A DNA stretch of 64,000 bases, taken from contig NZ_CP182947.1 in NCBI RefSeq assembly GCF_048320135.1, positions 2,480,001 to 2,544,000 on the forward strand, written 5' to 3'. Origin of the DNA: Ideonella_A sakaiensis_A. GTDB taxonomy: Bacteria > Pseudomonadota > Gammaproteobacteria > Burkholderiales > Burkholderiaceae_C. A model generated the notes under the pieces. That model saw nothing but the letters and a program-made list of their open reading frames with translations. It ran no database searches and was not told the origin of the DNA. Below, one piece after another: positions 8,532 through 15,405 of this stretch. Within the stretch, counting starts at the first letter, position 1. Each line of letters begins with the position of its first letter. A program made the translations under genes and the position numbers.

Positions 8532-8975
8532 TCATGCCGACATCTGCAGCGGAATCGTCACCGGCCCGTCGTTGACCAGCGAGACCCGCATCGCCGCGCC
8601 GAATTCGCCGGTCTGCACGAGCGGATGCTGCGCCCGCGCACGCTCGACAAACAAGCGATAAAACCGTTCGCCTTCGTCGGGCGGCGCCGCCTGCGTGAAG
8701 CTCGGCCGGTTGCCGCTGCTGGCGTCGGCGGCCAGCGTGAACTGGCTGACGACGAGCAGGCCGCCGCCGATATCCTGCACGCTGCGGTTCATCTTGCCGG
8801 CGTCGTCGGCAAAGATGCGCAGCTTCAGGATCTTTGAAAGCATCCGCTCGGCCAGCGCATCGCTGTCGCCGCGTTCGGCGCACAACAGCACCAGCAGGCC
8901 GGCATCGATTGCGCCGACAGTGCGGCCGTCGATCTCGACACGGGCTTCGGTGACGCGTTGCAGCAGGGCTTTCAT
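8532..8975 (-). CDS. dtd: D-aminoacyl-tRNA deacylase
   Basis: This 147-residue protein hydrolyses D-amino acids (and glycine) from mischarged tRNAs in the cytoplasm. The two signature motifs are present: SQFTLAA at residues 77-83 and NDGPVT at 135-140, which together form the cross-subunit active site of the dimer. The start MKALLQRVTEARV is the canonical N-terminus and the length equals the E. coli enzyme. It is first in a two-gene minus-strand unit with the MFS transporter and is divergent from the beta-keto acid cleavage enzyme gene. Confidence 0.97.
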   Translation of the reverse strand: MKALLQRVTEARVEIDGRTVGAIDAGLLVLLCAERGDSDALAERMLSKILKLRIFADDAGKMNRSVQDIGGGLLVVSQFTLAADASSGNRPSFTQAAPPDEGERFYRLFVERARAQHPLVQTGEFGAAMRVSLVNDGPVTIPLQMSA

Positions 8976-9140
8976 GGCGGGTGGGGAGCGAAGGATTGTT
9001 TAACGGACCTGGACAATCTGCGCGATAAGCGCGATTGCCAATGTTCGCGGGCCTGCATACAGTGTCCCAGACCCGCCGCGCGGATCGCAGCAACGCGACG
9101 GACGCCTGCAGATGCGCGAGGCCTCGACAAGGAGACAGCG

Positions 9141-10022
9141 ATGACGAAGAAGATGATCATCGAGGCGCGCATCAACGAATATGCAATGCGCGACGACAAC
9201 CCGCATGTGCCGTGGACCGCCGACGAGATCGCCGAGACCGCGGCCCGTTGCCGCGAGGAGGGCGCCAGCATCGTCCACTTCCATGCGCGCAACCCGGACG
9301 GCTCGCCGCTGCACGGCGTCGACGCCTATGCCGAGATCATCCGCAAGATCCGCAGCCGCAGCGACATCCTGGTGCACCCGACACTCGGCTGGTTCGCCAA
9401 CGACGACGACCCGGCCGGCCGCATAGCCTGCGTGACGACGCTGGCGTGTGACCCGGCGACGCGCCCGGACTTCGCGCCGATCGATACCGGCAGCGTCAAC
9501 CTCGAGAGCTACGACGCCGAATCGCGCAGCTTCCACCACGGCGAACGGGTCTATATCAACCGGACGACGACGCTCGAGCTGTATGCGCGGGACTTCAAGC
9601 GCAGCGGCATCAAGCCGCAGCTCGTGACCTGGGCGGTCGGCTTCACGCGCCGCGCCGCGGCGATGATCGAGATGGGACTGGTCGACGAGCCGGCCTGGTT
9701 TCTCGTCAACATGACCGAAGGCGCCTGCCTGACCGGGCATCCCGGCACCGCCGCCGGGCTCAAAGCCCACCTCGCGTTTCTGCCGGCGAACCGCAAGGTC
9801 GAATGGGCCAGCAATGTGGTCGGCGGCAACCTGCTCGAGCTGGCCGATACGACGGCCCGGCTCGGCGGCCATTTGGCCCCCGGCATCGGCGACCATCCGT
9901 ACCTCGAACTGGGATGTCCGCGCAACGAGGAGGTTGTCCGGATGGCGGTACGCACCGCCCGCGCCGCCGGCCGCGAGATCGCATCGCCGCAGGAGACGCG
10001 GGAGATGCTCGGGTTGGCCTAG
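9141..10022 (+). CDS. Beta-keto acid cleavage enzyme (BKACE/Kce family), divergent active site
   Basis: This 293-residue protein belongs to the BKACE family (formerly DUF849), zinc enzymes that condense a beta-keto acid with acetyl-CoA and split it into acetoacetate and a new CoA ester. The metal-binding pair is clear: HFH at residues 46-48, the same numbers as in the characterised Kce enzyme. The later signature, usually GHVRVGLEDN, here reads GHLAPGIGDHP (243-253). The conserved Arg and Glu are thus replaced by Ala and Gly, while the Asp (251) remains. ATG at 9141 has AAGGAGACAGCG before it. The substrate is unknown and the altered positions suggest a different one. Confidence 0.9.
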   Translation: MTKKMIIEARINEYAMRDDNPHVPWTADEIAETAARCREEGASIVHFHARNPDGSPLHGVDAYAEIIRKIRSRSDILVHPTLGWFANDDDPAGRIACVTTLACDPATRPDFAPIDTGSVNLESYDAESRSFHHGERVYINRTTTLELYARDFKRSGIKPQLVTWAVGFTRRAAAMIEMGLVDEPAWFLVNMTEGACLTGHPGTAAGLKAHLAFLPANRKVEWASNVVGGNLLELADTTARLGGHLAPGIGDHPYLELGCPRNEEVVRMAVRTARAAGREIASPQETREMLGLA

Positions 10023-10089
10023 ACGACGTCGAGACCAAGGATCGCGCCGCAGGACGCGCTGCTCAGGCAACGGCAAGCGACACCGACGG

Positions 10090-10305
10090 TCACAACACCT
10101 CGCACACCTCGTCGCAACCCAGCCGTGGCGGCCGCTCGCGCAGGCCGTTGCGGTCGCCGTGACCGAGATGCACAGGAGATTCGTGTGCACCGCAGTGCCT
10201 TCCCAGAACAAGGTATCTGCCTGCGCCGCATCGAAGCCAGACATCGGCCCGCAGTCGAGTCCGAGCCGCCTCGCCGCGGCAATCAGGCAGCCGCAGGCAT
10301 TGCGA
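10090..10305 (-). pseudogene. C-terminal remnant of a RutE-like nitroreductase, frameshifted
   Basis: The minus strand reads AARRLGLDCGPMSGFDAAQ, followed by a segment ending HTNLLC. This matches the C-terminal third of the nitroreductase / malonic semialdehyde reductase (RutE) family. Right after this, near 10167-10171, the frame must shift by one to continue as LGHGDRNGLRERPPRLGCDE and end at the stop 10090-10092. No N-terminal FMN-binding half exists: the sequence upstream is the end of the DUF1428 gene. This remnant explains most of the 305-base interval 10023-10327, which has no intact gene. It is evidence that a flavin reductase gene was lost here. Confidence 0.7.
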
Positions 10306-10327
10306 AGCTTGCGATGCTTGCGCCCGC

Positions 10328-10678
10328 CTATTCGTTCACGATGGCCTCGAAGCCACCGAAGATCACGCGTTTGCCGTCGAAGGGCATCGGGTTGTGCTCG
10401 GGCGACATGCGTGGATCGGCCATCACCTTCGCCATTCCCGCATCGCGGGTGGCCTTGTCGGGCCAGCTGATCCAGGAAAAAATGACCGTCTCGTCGGCCT
10501 CGCGCAGTACCGCGGTGTGCATCGAGTTGAGCTTGCCTTCGGGCACGTCGTCGCCCCAGCACTCGACGACCGACAGCGCGCCGCATTCCTTGAAGATGAC
10601 CGCTGCATCCGCGGCGTGGCGGCGAAACGCCTCCTTGTTGGCGGTCGGGACGGCCGCCATGAATCCATCGACATACAT
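10328..10678 (-). CDS. DUF1428 family protein
   Basis: This 116-residue protein begins MYVDGFMAAVPTANKEAFRR, the family start, and contains ECWGDDVPEG and FSWISWPDKATRD, both characteristic of DUF1428 (YbaA-like, a dimeric alpha-beta barrel related to ABM/NIPSNAP folds). The biochemical function is unknown. ATG at 10678 follows AAAGGAGCAAGCTC. It lies 32 bases downstream of the glyoxalase-fold gene on the same strand, and that gene has an ECF-type promoter, so the two should be co-transcribed. DUF1428 proteins are often found with ECF sigma factor and YCII genes, as here. Confidence 0.9.
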   Translation of the reverse strand: MYVDGFMAAVPTANKEAFRRHAADAAVIFKECGALSVVECWGDDVPEGKLNSMHTAVLREADETVIFSWISWPDKATRDAGMAKVMADPRMSPEHNPMPFDGKRVIFGGFEAIVNE

Positions 10679-10710
10679 GAGCTTGCTCCTTTGCGAACTG
10701 GGACAGGGAA

Positions 10711-11160
10711 TCACTGGAACTCTTTCGGCGCACCGTTGATGCCCCAGCTGACGCCGAAGCGATCGGTCACCATGCCGAATATCTCGGCCCAGAACGTCGG
10801 CGCCAACGGCATCGTCACCTGGCCACCGTTCGACAGCGCATCGAATGCGGCCCGTGCCTGGTCGACCGTGTCGAACTGCAATGCGAGCATCACGCCCTTG
10901 ATGCCGTCGTGCGGCATGCCGGGCGGCGTGTCGCCGGCGAACAGCATCGCGCCGCCGGGCAGCGCCAGGCACGCATGCATGATGCCGTCGCCGCTGGGTG
11001 GGCCTCCCTCGGCGCAGCCCTCGCCTGACGCTGCGGACGCCGGCATGTCGTCGTAGCGCATCATCTTTTCGATCTTCGCGCCGAGGGCTCGCTCGTAAAA
11101 GGCAAAAGCGTCTCTGGTCTTGCCGTCGAAGCTGAGATAGGGCGTCAACGTGGTGGACAT
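10711..11160 (-). CDS. PhnB-like glyoxalase/VOC-fold protein
   Basis: This 149-residue protein has the PhnB-type VOC fold. Key segments are LTPYLSFDGKTRDAFAFYER near the start, ALPGGAMLFAGDTPPG in the middle, and the closing FGVSWGIN, all typical of PhnB / '3-demethylubiquinone-9 methyltransferase-like' proteins, whose enzymatic role is mostly unknown despite that label. ATG at 11160 follows AAAGGAGCATTCGA. Upstream, at 11208-11236, is an ECF-type promoter matching the one before the DGPF gene at 12973. It is therefore probably a target of the neighbouring ECF42 sigma factor. Confidence 0.92.
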   Translation of the reverse strand: MSTTLTPYLSFDGKTRDAFAFYERALGAKIEKMMRYDDMPASAASGEGCAEGGPPSGDGIMHACLALPGGAMLFAGDTPPGMPHDGIKGVMLALQFDTVDQARAAFDALSNGGQVTMPLAPTFWAEIFGMVTDRFGVSWGINGAPKEFQ

Positions 11161-11207
11161 TCGAATGCTCCTTTGATCAGGGTTGGGTTTGTCGGGCTCA
11201 CCATGTG

Positions 11208-11236
11208 ACGACGAACGAGCAGCGAACAAATCGACA
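11208..11236 (-). promoter_or_regulatory. ECF42-type promoter, copy 2 (drives the VOC-DUF1428 unit)
   Basis: On the minus strand a TGTCGA -35 (11231-11236, within GGGATGTCGA) is followed after exactly 17 bases by CGTCGT (11208-11213). The same GGGATGTCGA-N17-CGTCGT arrangement occurs at 13042-13070, though the two spacers differ in sequence. TGTCGA is the -35 motif I recall for ECF42 sigma factors. The predicted transcript starts about 40 bases before the VOC gene. Confidence 0.75.
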
Positions 11237-11260
11237 TCCCGCGCACGAGATCGCAAGAAA

Positions 11261-12538
11261 TCAATGGGCGAGGCGTTGTGCACGGGCCAGCAGCAGTTCG
11301 CGCTCACGCGCGTTCTGCGTCAACCCGGCGGCGCGGCGCAGCGCGTCGCACGCTTCATCGGCGCGGCCGAGCTTGTCGAGCAGGTCGGCGCGCACCGCAT
11401 GCATCAGGTGGTAGCGCTGCAGCAGCGGATCGCGGGCCAGGCTGTCGACCAGCGGAAGGGCAGCGCCTGCGCCCTCGGCCATTCCGACCGCGACCGCACG
11501 GTTGAGCTCGACCACCGGCGACGGCATGCATCGAAGCAGGGCATCGTATTGCGCGACGATCTGTGCCCAGTCCGTCTCCGCGGCGGTTCGCGCCCTCGCA
11601 TGGCAGGCCGCGATGGCCGCCTGCAGTGCATAGGGGCCGGGCTCGGCGCCGCTGGCGGCGGCGATCGTTCTGGCCCGTTCGAGTGCCGCCAGACCGCGGC
11701 CGATCAGCACATGGTCCCAGCGGCCCCGGTCCTGATCCGGCAACAGGATGGGGCGCCCGGCCGCGTCGGTCCGGGCGCGCAGGCGCGATGCCTGGATTTC
11801 CATCAGCGCAACCAGGCCATGGACCTCGGCTTCGTCCGCCGCCAGCGCGGCAAGCACACGGCCCAGCCGCAGCGCTTCCTCGCACAGCGCCGGACGCAGC
11901 CAGTCTTCGCCCGCGGTGGCCGAGTAGCCCTCGTTGAAGATCAGATAGACCACTTCCAGCACTGCCGCCATCCGCTCGCGCAGCGCCTCGCCCTGCGGTA
12001 CCTCGAACGGCACCCGCGCCGCCGACAGCGTACGTTTGGCGCGCACGATGCGCTGTGCAATCGTCGGCTCGGGCTGCAGGAAGGCGCGGGCGATCTCGGT
12101 GGTGGTGAGACCGCCCAGCAGACGCAGCGTCAGCGCGACCTGGACCGGCCTGGACAACACCGGGTGGCAGGCGGTGAACACCAGCCGCAGCAGGTCATCG
12201 CCGAAGCTGTCGCGCTCGTCCAGCGCATCGCTGAAGTCGGGTACGACATGGTCGCCGCGCGCCGCCGCATCGGCGCCCAACTCCTGCTGACGGCGCAGAT
12301 GCAGCGCCTCCTGGCGCAGCCGGTCGAGCGCCCGGTTTCTGGCGGTGGTCATCAGCCAGGCTGCAGGATTGTCGGGAATGCCGTCGCGCGGCCAGTGTTC
12401 GATCGCGGCGACCAGCGCATCCTGCGCCAGCTCCTCGGCCAGCCCGACATCGCGCACGATCCGCGCAACCGCGCCGATGATCCTCGCGGCCTCGATGCGC
12501 CAGACGGCATCGATCGTCGCATGCAGGTCACGCGCCAC
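11261..12538 (-). CDS. ECF42-type RNA polymerase sigma factor with C-terminal TPR-like extension
   Basis: This 425-residue protein joins an ECF sigma core to a long C-terminal domain. The core has region 2 near residues 10-80, with DVGLAEELAQDALVAAIEHW and NPAAWLMTTARNRALDRLR. Its region 4 lies near 130-185, with LTLRLLGGLTTTEIARAFLQ. The helical TPR-like / DUF6596 extension runs from about 190 to 425. This layout is diagnostic of group ECF42, which lacks a membrane anti-sigma factor; the extension is thought to regulate activity. GTG at 12538 lies 6 bases after the DGPF gene stop, so the pair forms one unit behind the promoter at 13042-13070 and the factor would control its own synthesis. 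Confidence 0.93.
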   Translation of the reverse strand: MARDLHATIDAVWRIEAARIIGAVARIVRDVGLAEELAQDALVAAIEHWPRDGIPDNPAAWLMTTARNRALDRLRQEALHLRRQQELGADAAARGDHVVPDFSDALDERDSFGDDLLRLVFTACHPVLSRPVQVALTLRLLGGLTTTEIARAFLQPEPTIAQRIVRAKRTLSAARVPFEVPQGEALRERMAAVLEVVYLIFNEGYSATAGEDWLRPALCEEALRLGRVLAALAADEAEVHGLVALMEIQASRLRARTDAAGRPILLPDQDRGRWDHVLIGRGLAALERARTIAAASGAEPGPYALQAAIAACHARARTAAETDWAQIVAQYDALLRCMPSPVVELNRAVAVGMAEGAGAALPLVDSLARDPLLQRYHLMHAVRADLLDKLGRADEACDALRRAAGLTQNARERELLLARAQRLAH

Positions 12539-12544
12539 GGCAGA

Positions 12545-12973
12545 CTAGGTGCGCCGGGCTTCGATGTCGGCCCGCAGGCGATCTTCCTGTTCGCGCAACT
12601 CGGGCGTAAAGGCATCGCCGAAGTCGTCGGCTTCGAAAACAGGGCGGATCTCGACCTCGCAATCCTCAGCATGCGGGTTCGGGCAGCGCCGTGCCCACTC
12701 GATGGCCTCGTCCATCGATCGCACCTGCCACAGCCAGAATCCGGCAACCAGTTCCTTGGTCTCTGCAAACGGCCCGTCGATGACGCTGCGCTCGCTGCCC
12801 GAATAGCGAATACGAACGCCCTTGCGGCTGGGGTGCAGGCCCTCGCCGGCCAGCATGACACCCGCCTGAACCAATTCCTCGTTGAACTTGCCCATTGCGG
12901 CAAGCAACTCGCTGTCGGGCATCTCGCCGGCTTCCGAGGCCGACGACGCCTTGACCATCACCATCACGCGCAT
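12545..12973 (-). CDS. DGPF / YCII-related domain protein (ECF42 partner)
   Basis: This 142-residue protein is a small alpha-beta protein of the YCII-related superfamily with the DGPF signature, here in VIDGPFAETKELVAGFWLWQ (about residues 84-103). DGPF proteins are the conserved neighbours and targets of ECF42 sigma factors; their biochemical role is unknown. ATG at 12973 follows an AAGGAGA site. It is first in the unit with the sigma factor gene, and the ECF-type promoter at 13042-13070 lies upstream. A second DGPF gene diverges from it at 13116. Confidence 0.93.
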   Translation of the reverse strand: MRVMVMVKASSASEAGEMPDSELLAAMGKFNEELVQAGVMLAGEGLHPSRKGVRIRYSGSERSVIDGPFAETKELVAGFWLWQVRSMDEAIEWARRCPNPHAEDCEVEIRPVFEADDFGDAFTPELREQEDRLRADIEARRT

Positions 12974-13041
12974 GAAGAATCTCCTTGTAGTGGGACGAGG
13001 GCCGCTGACACCTGGCTGGCGCAGACCATGCCTTCATCATC

Positions 13042-13070
13042 ACGACGATCGACCGGCGTCGATCTCGACA
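13042..13070 (-). promoter_or_regulatory. ECF42-type promoter, copy 1 (drives DGPF gene and sigma factor)
   Basis: The minus strand has TGTCGA (13065-13070) preceded by GGGA, a 17-base spacer, then CGTCGT (13042-13047), identical in motif and spacing to 11208-11236. The predicted start lies roughly 60 bases before the DGPF ATG at 12973. The position in front of the DGPF-sigma unit predicts positive autoregulation. Confidence 0.75.
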
Positions 13071-13115
13071 TCCCGGGCGCAGAATACACAGCGACGTTGA
13101 TCGGGAGCCCTGACC

Positions 13116-13490
13116 TTGCAATATCTTCTGCTGGTGTACGTGGATGAAAAACTGCTCGGCGAATTGCCGCCGGAGGCCTTCGATGCCGAGATGAAGCAGT
13201 GCCTGCAGCACGCCGACGAAATGCAGGGCGTCGGCAAGCTCGTTTCCTTCCAGCAACTGGAGGCGCCGGCATCGGCCCGGTCAGTCAGGACGCGGGACGG
13301 CAAGACCACGGTGCTCGACGGCCCGTTTGCCGAAACCAAGGAAATGCTCGCCGGCTTCAATCTGATCGAGGCCGATTCGATCGACGATGCGGTTCGCATC
13401 GCGCAGGAATTTCCGTGGGTGCGCTACGGCTGCATCGAGGTGCGGCCGGTGCGCGATGTGCAGGCGGTGCGGAAGCGGGTCGGCGCCTGA
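13116..13490 (+). CDS. Second DGPF / YCII-related domain protein
   Basis: This 124-residue protein starts MQYLLLVYVDEKLL, the canonical DGPF family opening, and carries VLDGPFAETKEMLAGFNLIE (about residues 67-86). It ends with IEVRPVRDV, a family hallmark. Translation starts at TTG 13116 with GGGAGC upstream. It diverges from the first DGPF gene across 142 bases. I see no TGTCGA-N17-CGTCGT promoter on this strand, so it may be controlled differently from the other cluster members. The function is unknown beyond association with ECF42 systems. Confidence 0.9.
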   Translation: MQYLLLVYVDEKLLGELPPEAFDAEMKQCLQHADEMQGVGKLVSFQQLEAPASARSVRTRDGKTTVLDGPFAETKEMLAGFNLIEADSIDDAVRIAQEFPWVRYGCIEVRPVRDVQAVRKRVGA

Positions 13491-13602
13491 GCTTGCGGTG
13501 GCGGCAAGGCGCGACAGGCGCTGGCGACCTGTTGCCGTCTTCCAAACACGCCTGCCAAACCCTCGCCTTGCAGCGGCGCGAGCGACAGGCGGATGATGAT
13601 GC

Positions 13603-13679
13603 TGGTAGGCCGTGTTGGACTTGAACCAACGACCAAAGGATTATGAGTCCTCTGCTCTAACCAACTGAGCTAACGGCCC
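13603..13679 (-). tRNA. tRNA with CAT anticodon (tRNA-Ile2 favoured over elongator tRNA-Met)
   Basis: This is a 77-base cloverleaf with encoded CCA. The acceptor arm is GGGCCGT against ACGGCCT, the anticodon loop is CTCATAA, and the T arm is GTTGG-TTCAAGT-CCAAC. The C4-G69 and C5-G68 pairs and the T-arm region TGGTCGTTGGTTCAAGTCCA resemble E. coli tRNA-Ile2, whose CAT wobble C is modified to lysidine by TilS. The pair at 1:72 is G-U. Elongator tRNA-Met remains possible. Confidence 0.9.
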
Positions 13680-13752
13680 GTGAGCGGCGGATTGTAGAAG
13701 GCGGGCGCGCCAGCCTCGTGTTGCCCAGCAGGCTGCTGGTGTCGCAGCCGGA

Positions 13753-15225
13753 TCAGGCAGCCGCCGATCTGGCGCGGTAGATGCGGCTCATCACGTGGTT
13801 GGCAACCTGGTTGCCCTGCTCGATCGCCGGCTGCTTGTCGAAGCTGAAATGCACGCCGAGGTAGATCCGGCTTTGGGCGTTTTCCTGTTCCGCGGCACTG
13901 AGACTGGCGAACGAGCGCGGCCAGTGCGGCCGGATGCGCCCGGCGCTGTCTCTGGTGGTGCCGTTGAATTCGTCGGAGACGAAGGTGAACGGCACATCAT
14001 CGGTGCCGAAATAGTTCCTGAGCGTCTGGAAGGTCGCACCACCAAAACCGGCGTGGCCGGACGGATAGCTCGGGAACGGCGGCGTGAAATCGGCACGGCT
14101 GAGGTTCGACGCCGGTGAGCCGAGCGGTGTCCATCCGGCATCGCCGGCGGTGGCCGGATTGCCGTCGCCCTTGCCGGTCGGCCCGCTGCCCGGATCGGCC
14201 TCGCGGATCGCGGTGACCGGCCGCCAGTAGTCGTAGAAGAATTTCGATTCCCAGACGACGATGCCGGTATCGGCCAGCGCAACATTCGCAATCGCCAGCA
14301 GGCGTGCGATCTGGTCGAGCGGAAGATTCTTTTCGCGAACGATCGAAGCGAGGATCTGGTTGTACATCCTCGCCGGCGCACACAGGCTCGGTGTGCCGTC
14401 GTAGGCCCAGAACAGCGCGCTGTGCGTCTGCTCGGGGGTCCGCACGGTCGGCGTGATGATGCCGTCGCCACCAAACTGCTTCACATCGTCGAAGGCGTCG
14501 GCATAAGCCTGGCTCGTCAGCGCCGGCGGTGGCGGCGCCCGGAATACCGCCGCGGTCGGCACGACGAACGGGACGACACGTTTCCATTCGGCGCCGAGCA
14601 CCTGCTGCTCCGGATTCAGCGGATCGGGCCGCCAGCGGCCCGGCTCTGCACTGCTGAGATAACTCGACGGCGCCGTCGGCAGGCTCAACTCGGAGCCATC
14701 GTTTGCCCTCGCATCGAGCACCACACGCGCTGACGCCGCGCCGAGCGCAAGACCGGATGCCTTCGCGTCGCCGTCCGCCAGCCTCGCCAATTCGGCTTCC
14801 AGAATCGCGAGCAGGCGCCGCTGCTGTGCCGGATACAGCACCGACAAGCAGTCGTAACTGGCCCGTGCGGCCGCGGCTTTCGCTGACGCAGCCGGTACCG
14901 AACCTCCATCAAAGATGAACGGCTGATAAGAGCCGTAGATCGAGGCCAGCGCATCGGCGACGGCGATCTGCGTGATCGCCAGCGCGCGCGATGTCCGCAG
15001 CGGTCCGAACTGCTCCGGCGTTGCCGATGCGTGATCGAGACCGCTGGTATTGATCGCGGTTTCGTTCCAGTGCAATACCCAGTTGTCGTCGGGCACAGCC
15101 GGCGCGGCAGAAGCCGGGCTGGGGCCCTGCGGCCCTGCTTCGCCCCCGCCTCCGCACGAAGCCAGATAAGGGACCAGAAACAGTGCGGAGCCGGCGAGAA
15201 TTGTTCGTCTTGGTATCGGCTTCAT
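13753..15225 (-). CDS. Vanadium-dependent haloperoxidase-like PAP2 protein, predicted secreted lipoprotein
   Basis: This 490-residue protein has all three vanadate-binding motifs of vanadium haloperoxidases. These are KFFYDYWRP (K-x6-RP, about residue 326), PSYPSGHAGFGGA (about 385-397, with the catalytic His of PSGH), and SRIYLGVHFSFD (about 452-463, SR-x3-G-x-H-x3-D). The family oxidises halides with hydrogen peroxide or acts as an acid phosphatase, and motifs alone cannot separate the two. The N-terminus has PRRTIL then a hydrophobic run and LASC, compatible with Tat-like export and a lipobox, followed by a glycine/proline linker. It stands alone between the tRNA and hrcA. Confidence 0.88.
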   Translation of the reverse strand: MKPIPRRTILAGSALFLVPYLASCGGGGEAGPQGPSPASAAPAVPDDNWVLHWNETAINTSGLDHASATPEQFGPLRTSRALAITQIAVADALASIYGSYQPFIFDGGSVPAASAKAAAARASYDCLSVLYPAQQRRLLAILEAELARLADGDAKASGLALGAASARVVLDARANDGSELSLPTAPSSYLSSAEPGRWRPDPLNPEQQVLGAEWKRVVPFVVPTAAVFRAPPPPALTSQAYADAFDDVKQFGGDGIITPTVRTPEQTHSALFWAYDGTPSLCAPARMYNQILASIVREKNLPLDQIARLLAIANVALADTGIVVWESKFFYDYWRPVTAIREADPGSGPTGKGDGNPATAGDAGWTPLGSPASNLSRADFTPPFPSYPSGHAGFGGATFQTLRNYFGTDDVPFTFVSDEFNGTTRDSAGRIRPHWPRSFASLSAAEQENAQSRIYLGVHFSFDKQPAIEQGNQVANHVMSRIYRARSAAA

Positions 15226-15342
15226 CGGACACTCTGGGTCGGATTGGTCGGCAATGCCCGCAAAACCGGGCCATTGCTGGCTGCTGCCGCGTCGAGTTCA
15301 GGGCCAATGTAGCGACTTTGCGCCGCGAAGTGAATCGCTCCG

Positions 15343-15364
15343 GCAGGCCGGCAATGCGGCCTGC
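15343..15364. terminator. GC-rich hairpin between hrcA and the haloperoxidase gene
   Basis: GCAGGCCG and CGGCCTGC form a perfect 8-base stem around a 6-base loop in the 180-base gap downstream of hrcA. There is no U-tract on the minus strand; the T-rich flank (GGGTTTTC) is on the plus strand, where no gene precedes it. It may weaken read-through from hrcA, but this is uncertain. Nothing else is evident in the gap. Confidence 0.3.
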
Positions 15365-15405
15365 GGGTTTTCAGGGGGTCGGGGAAATGCCGCCCGCGAC
15401 CGCGT

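Noticed and set aside
9000..10733. Long minus-strand frame spanning the BKACE gene and beyond
   Set aside because: Most is antisense to the BKACE gene. Only the short LGLDCGPMSGFD part is meaningful and is reported as a nitroreductase remnant.
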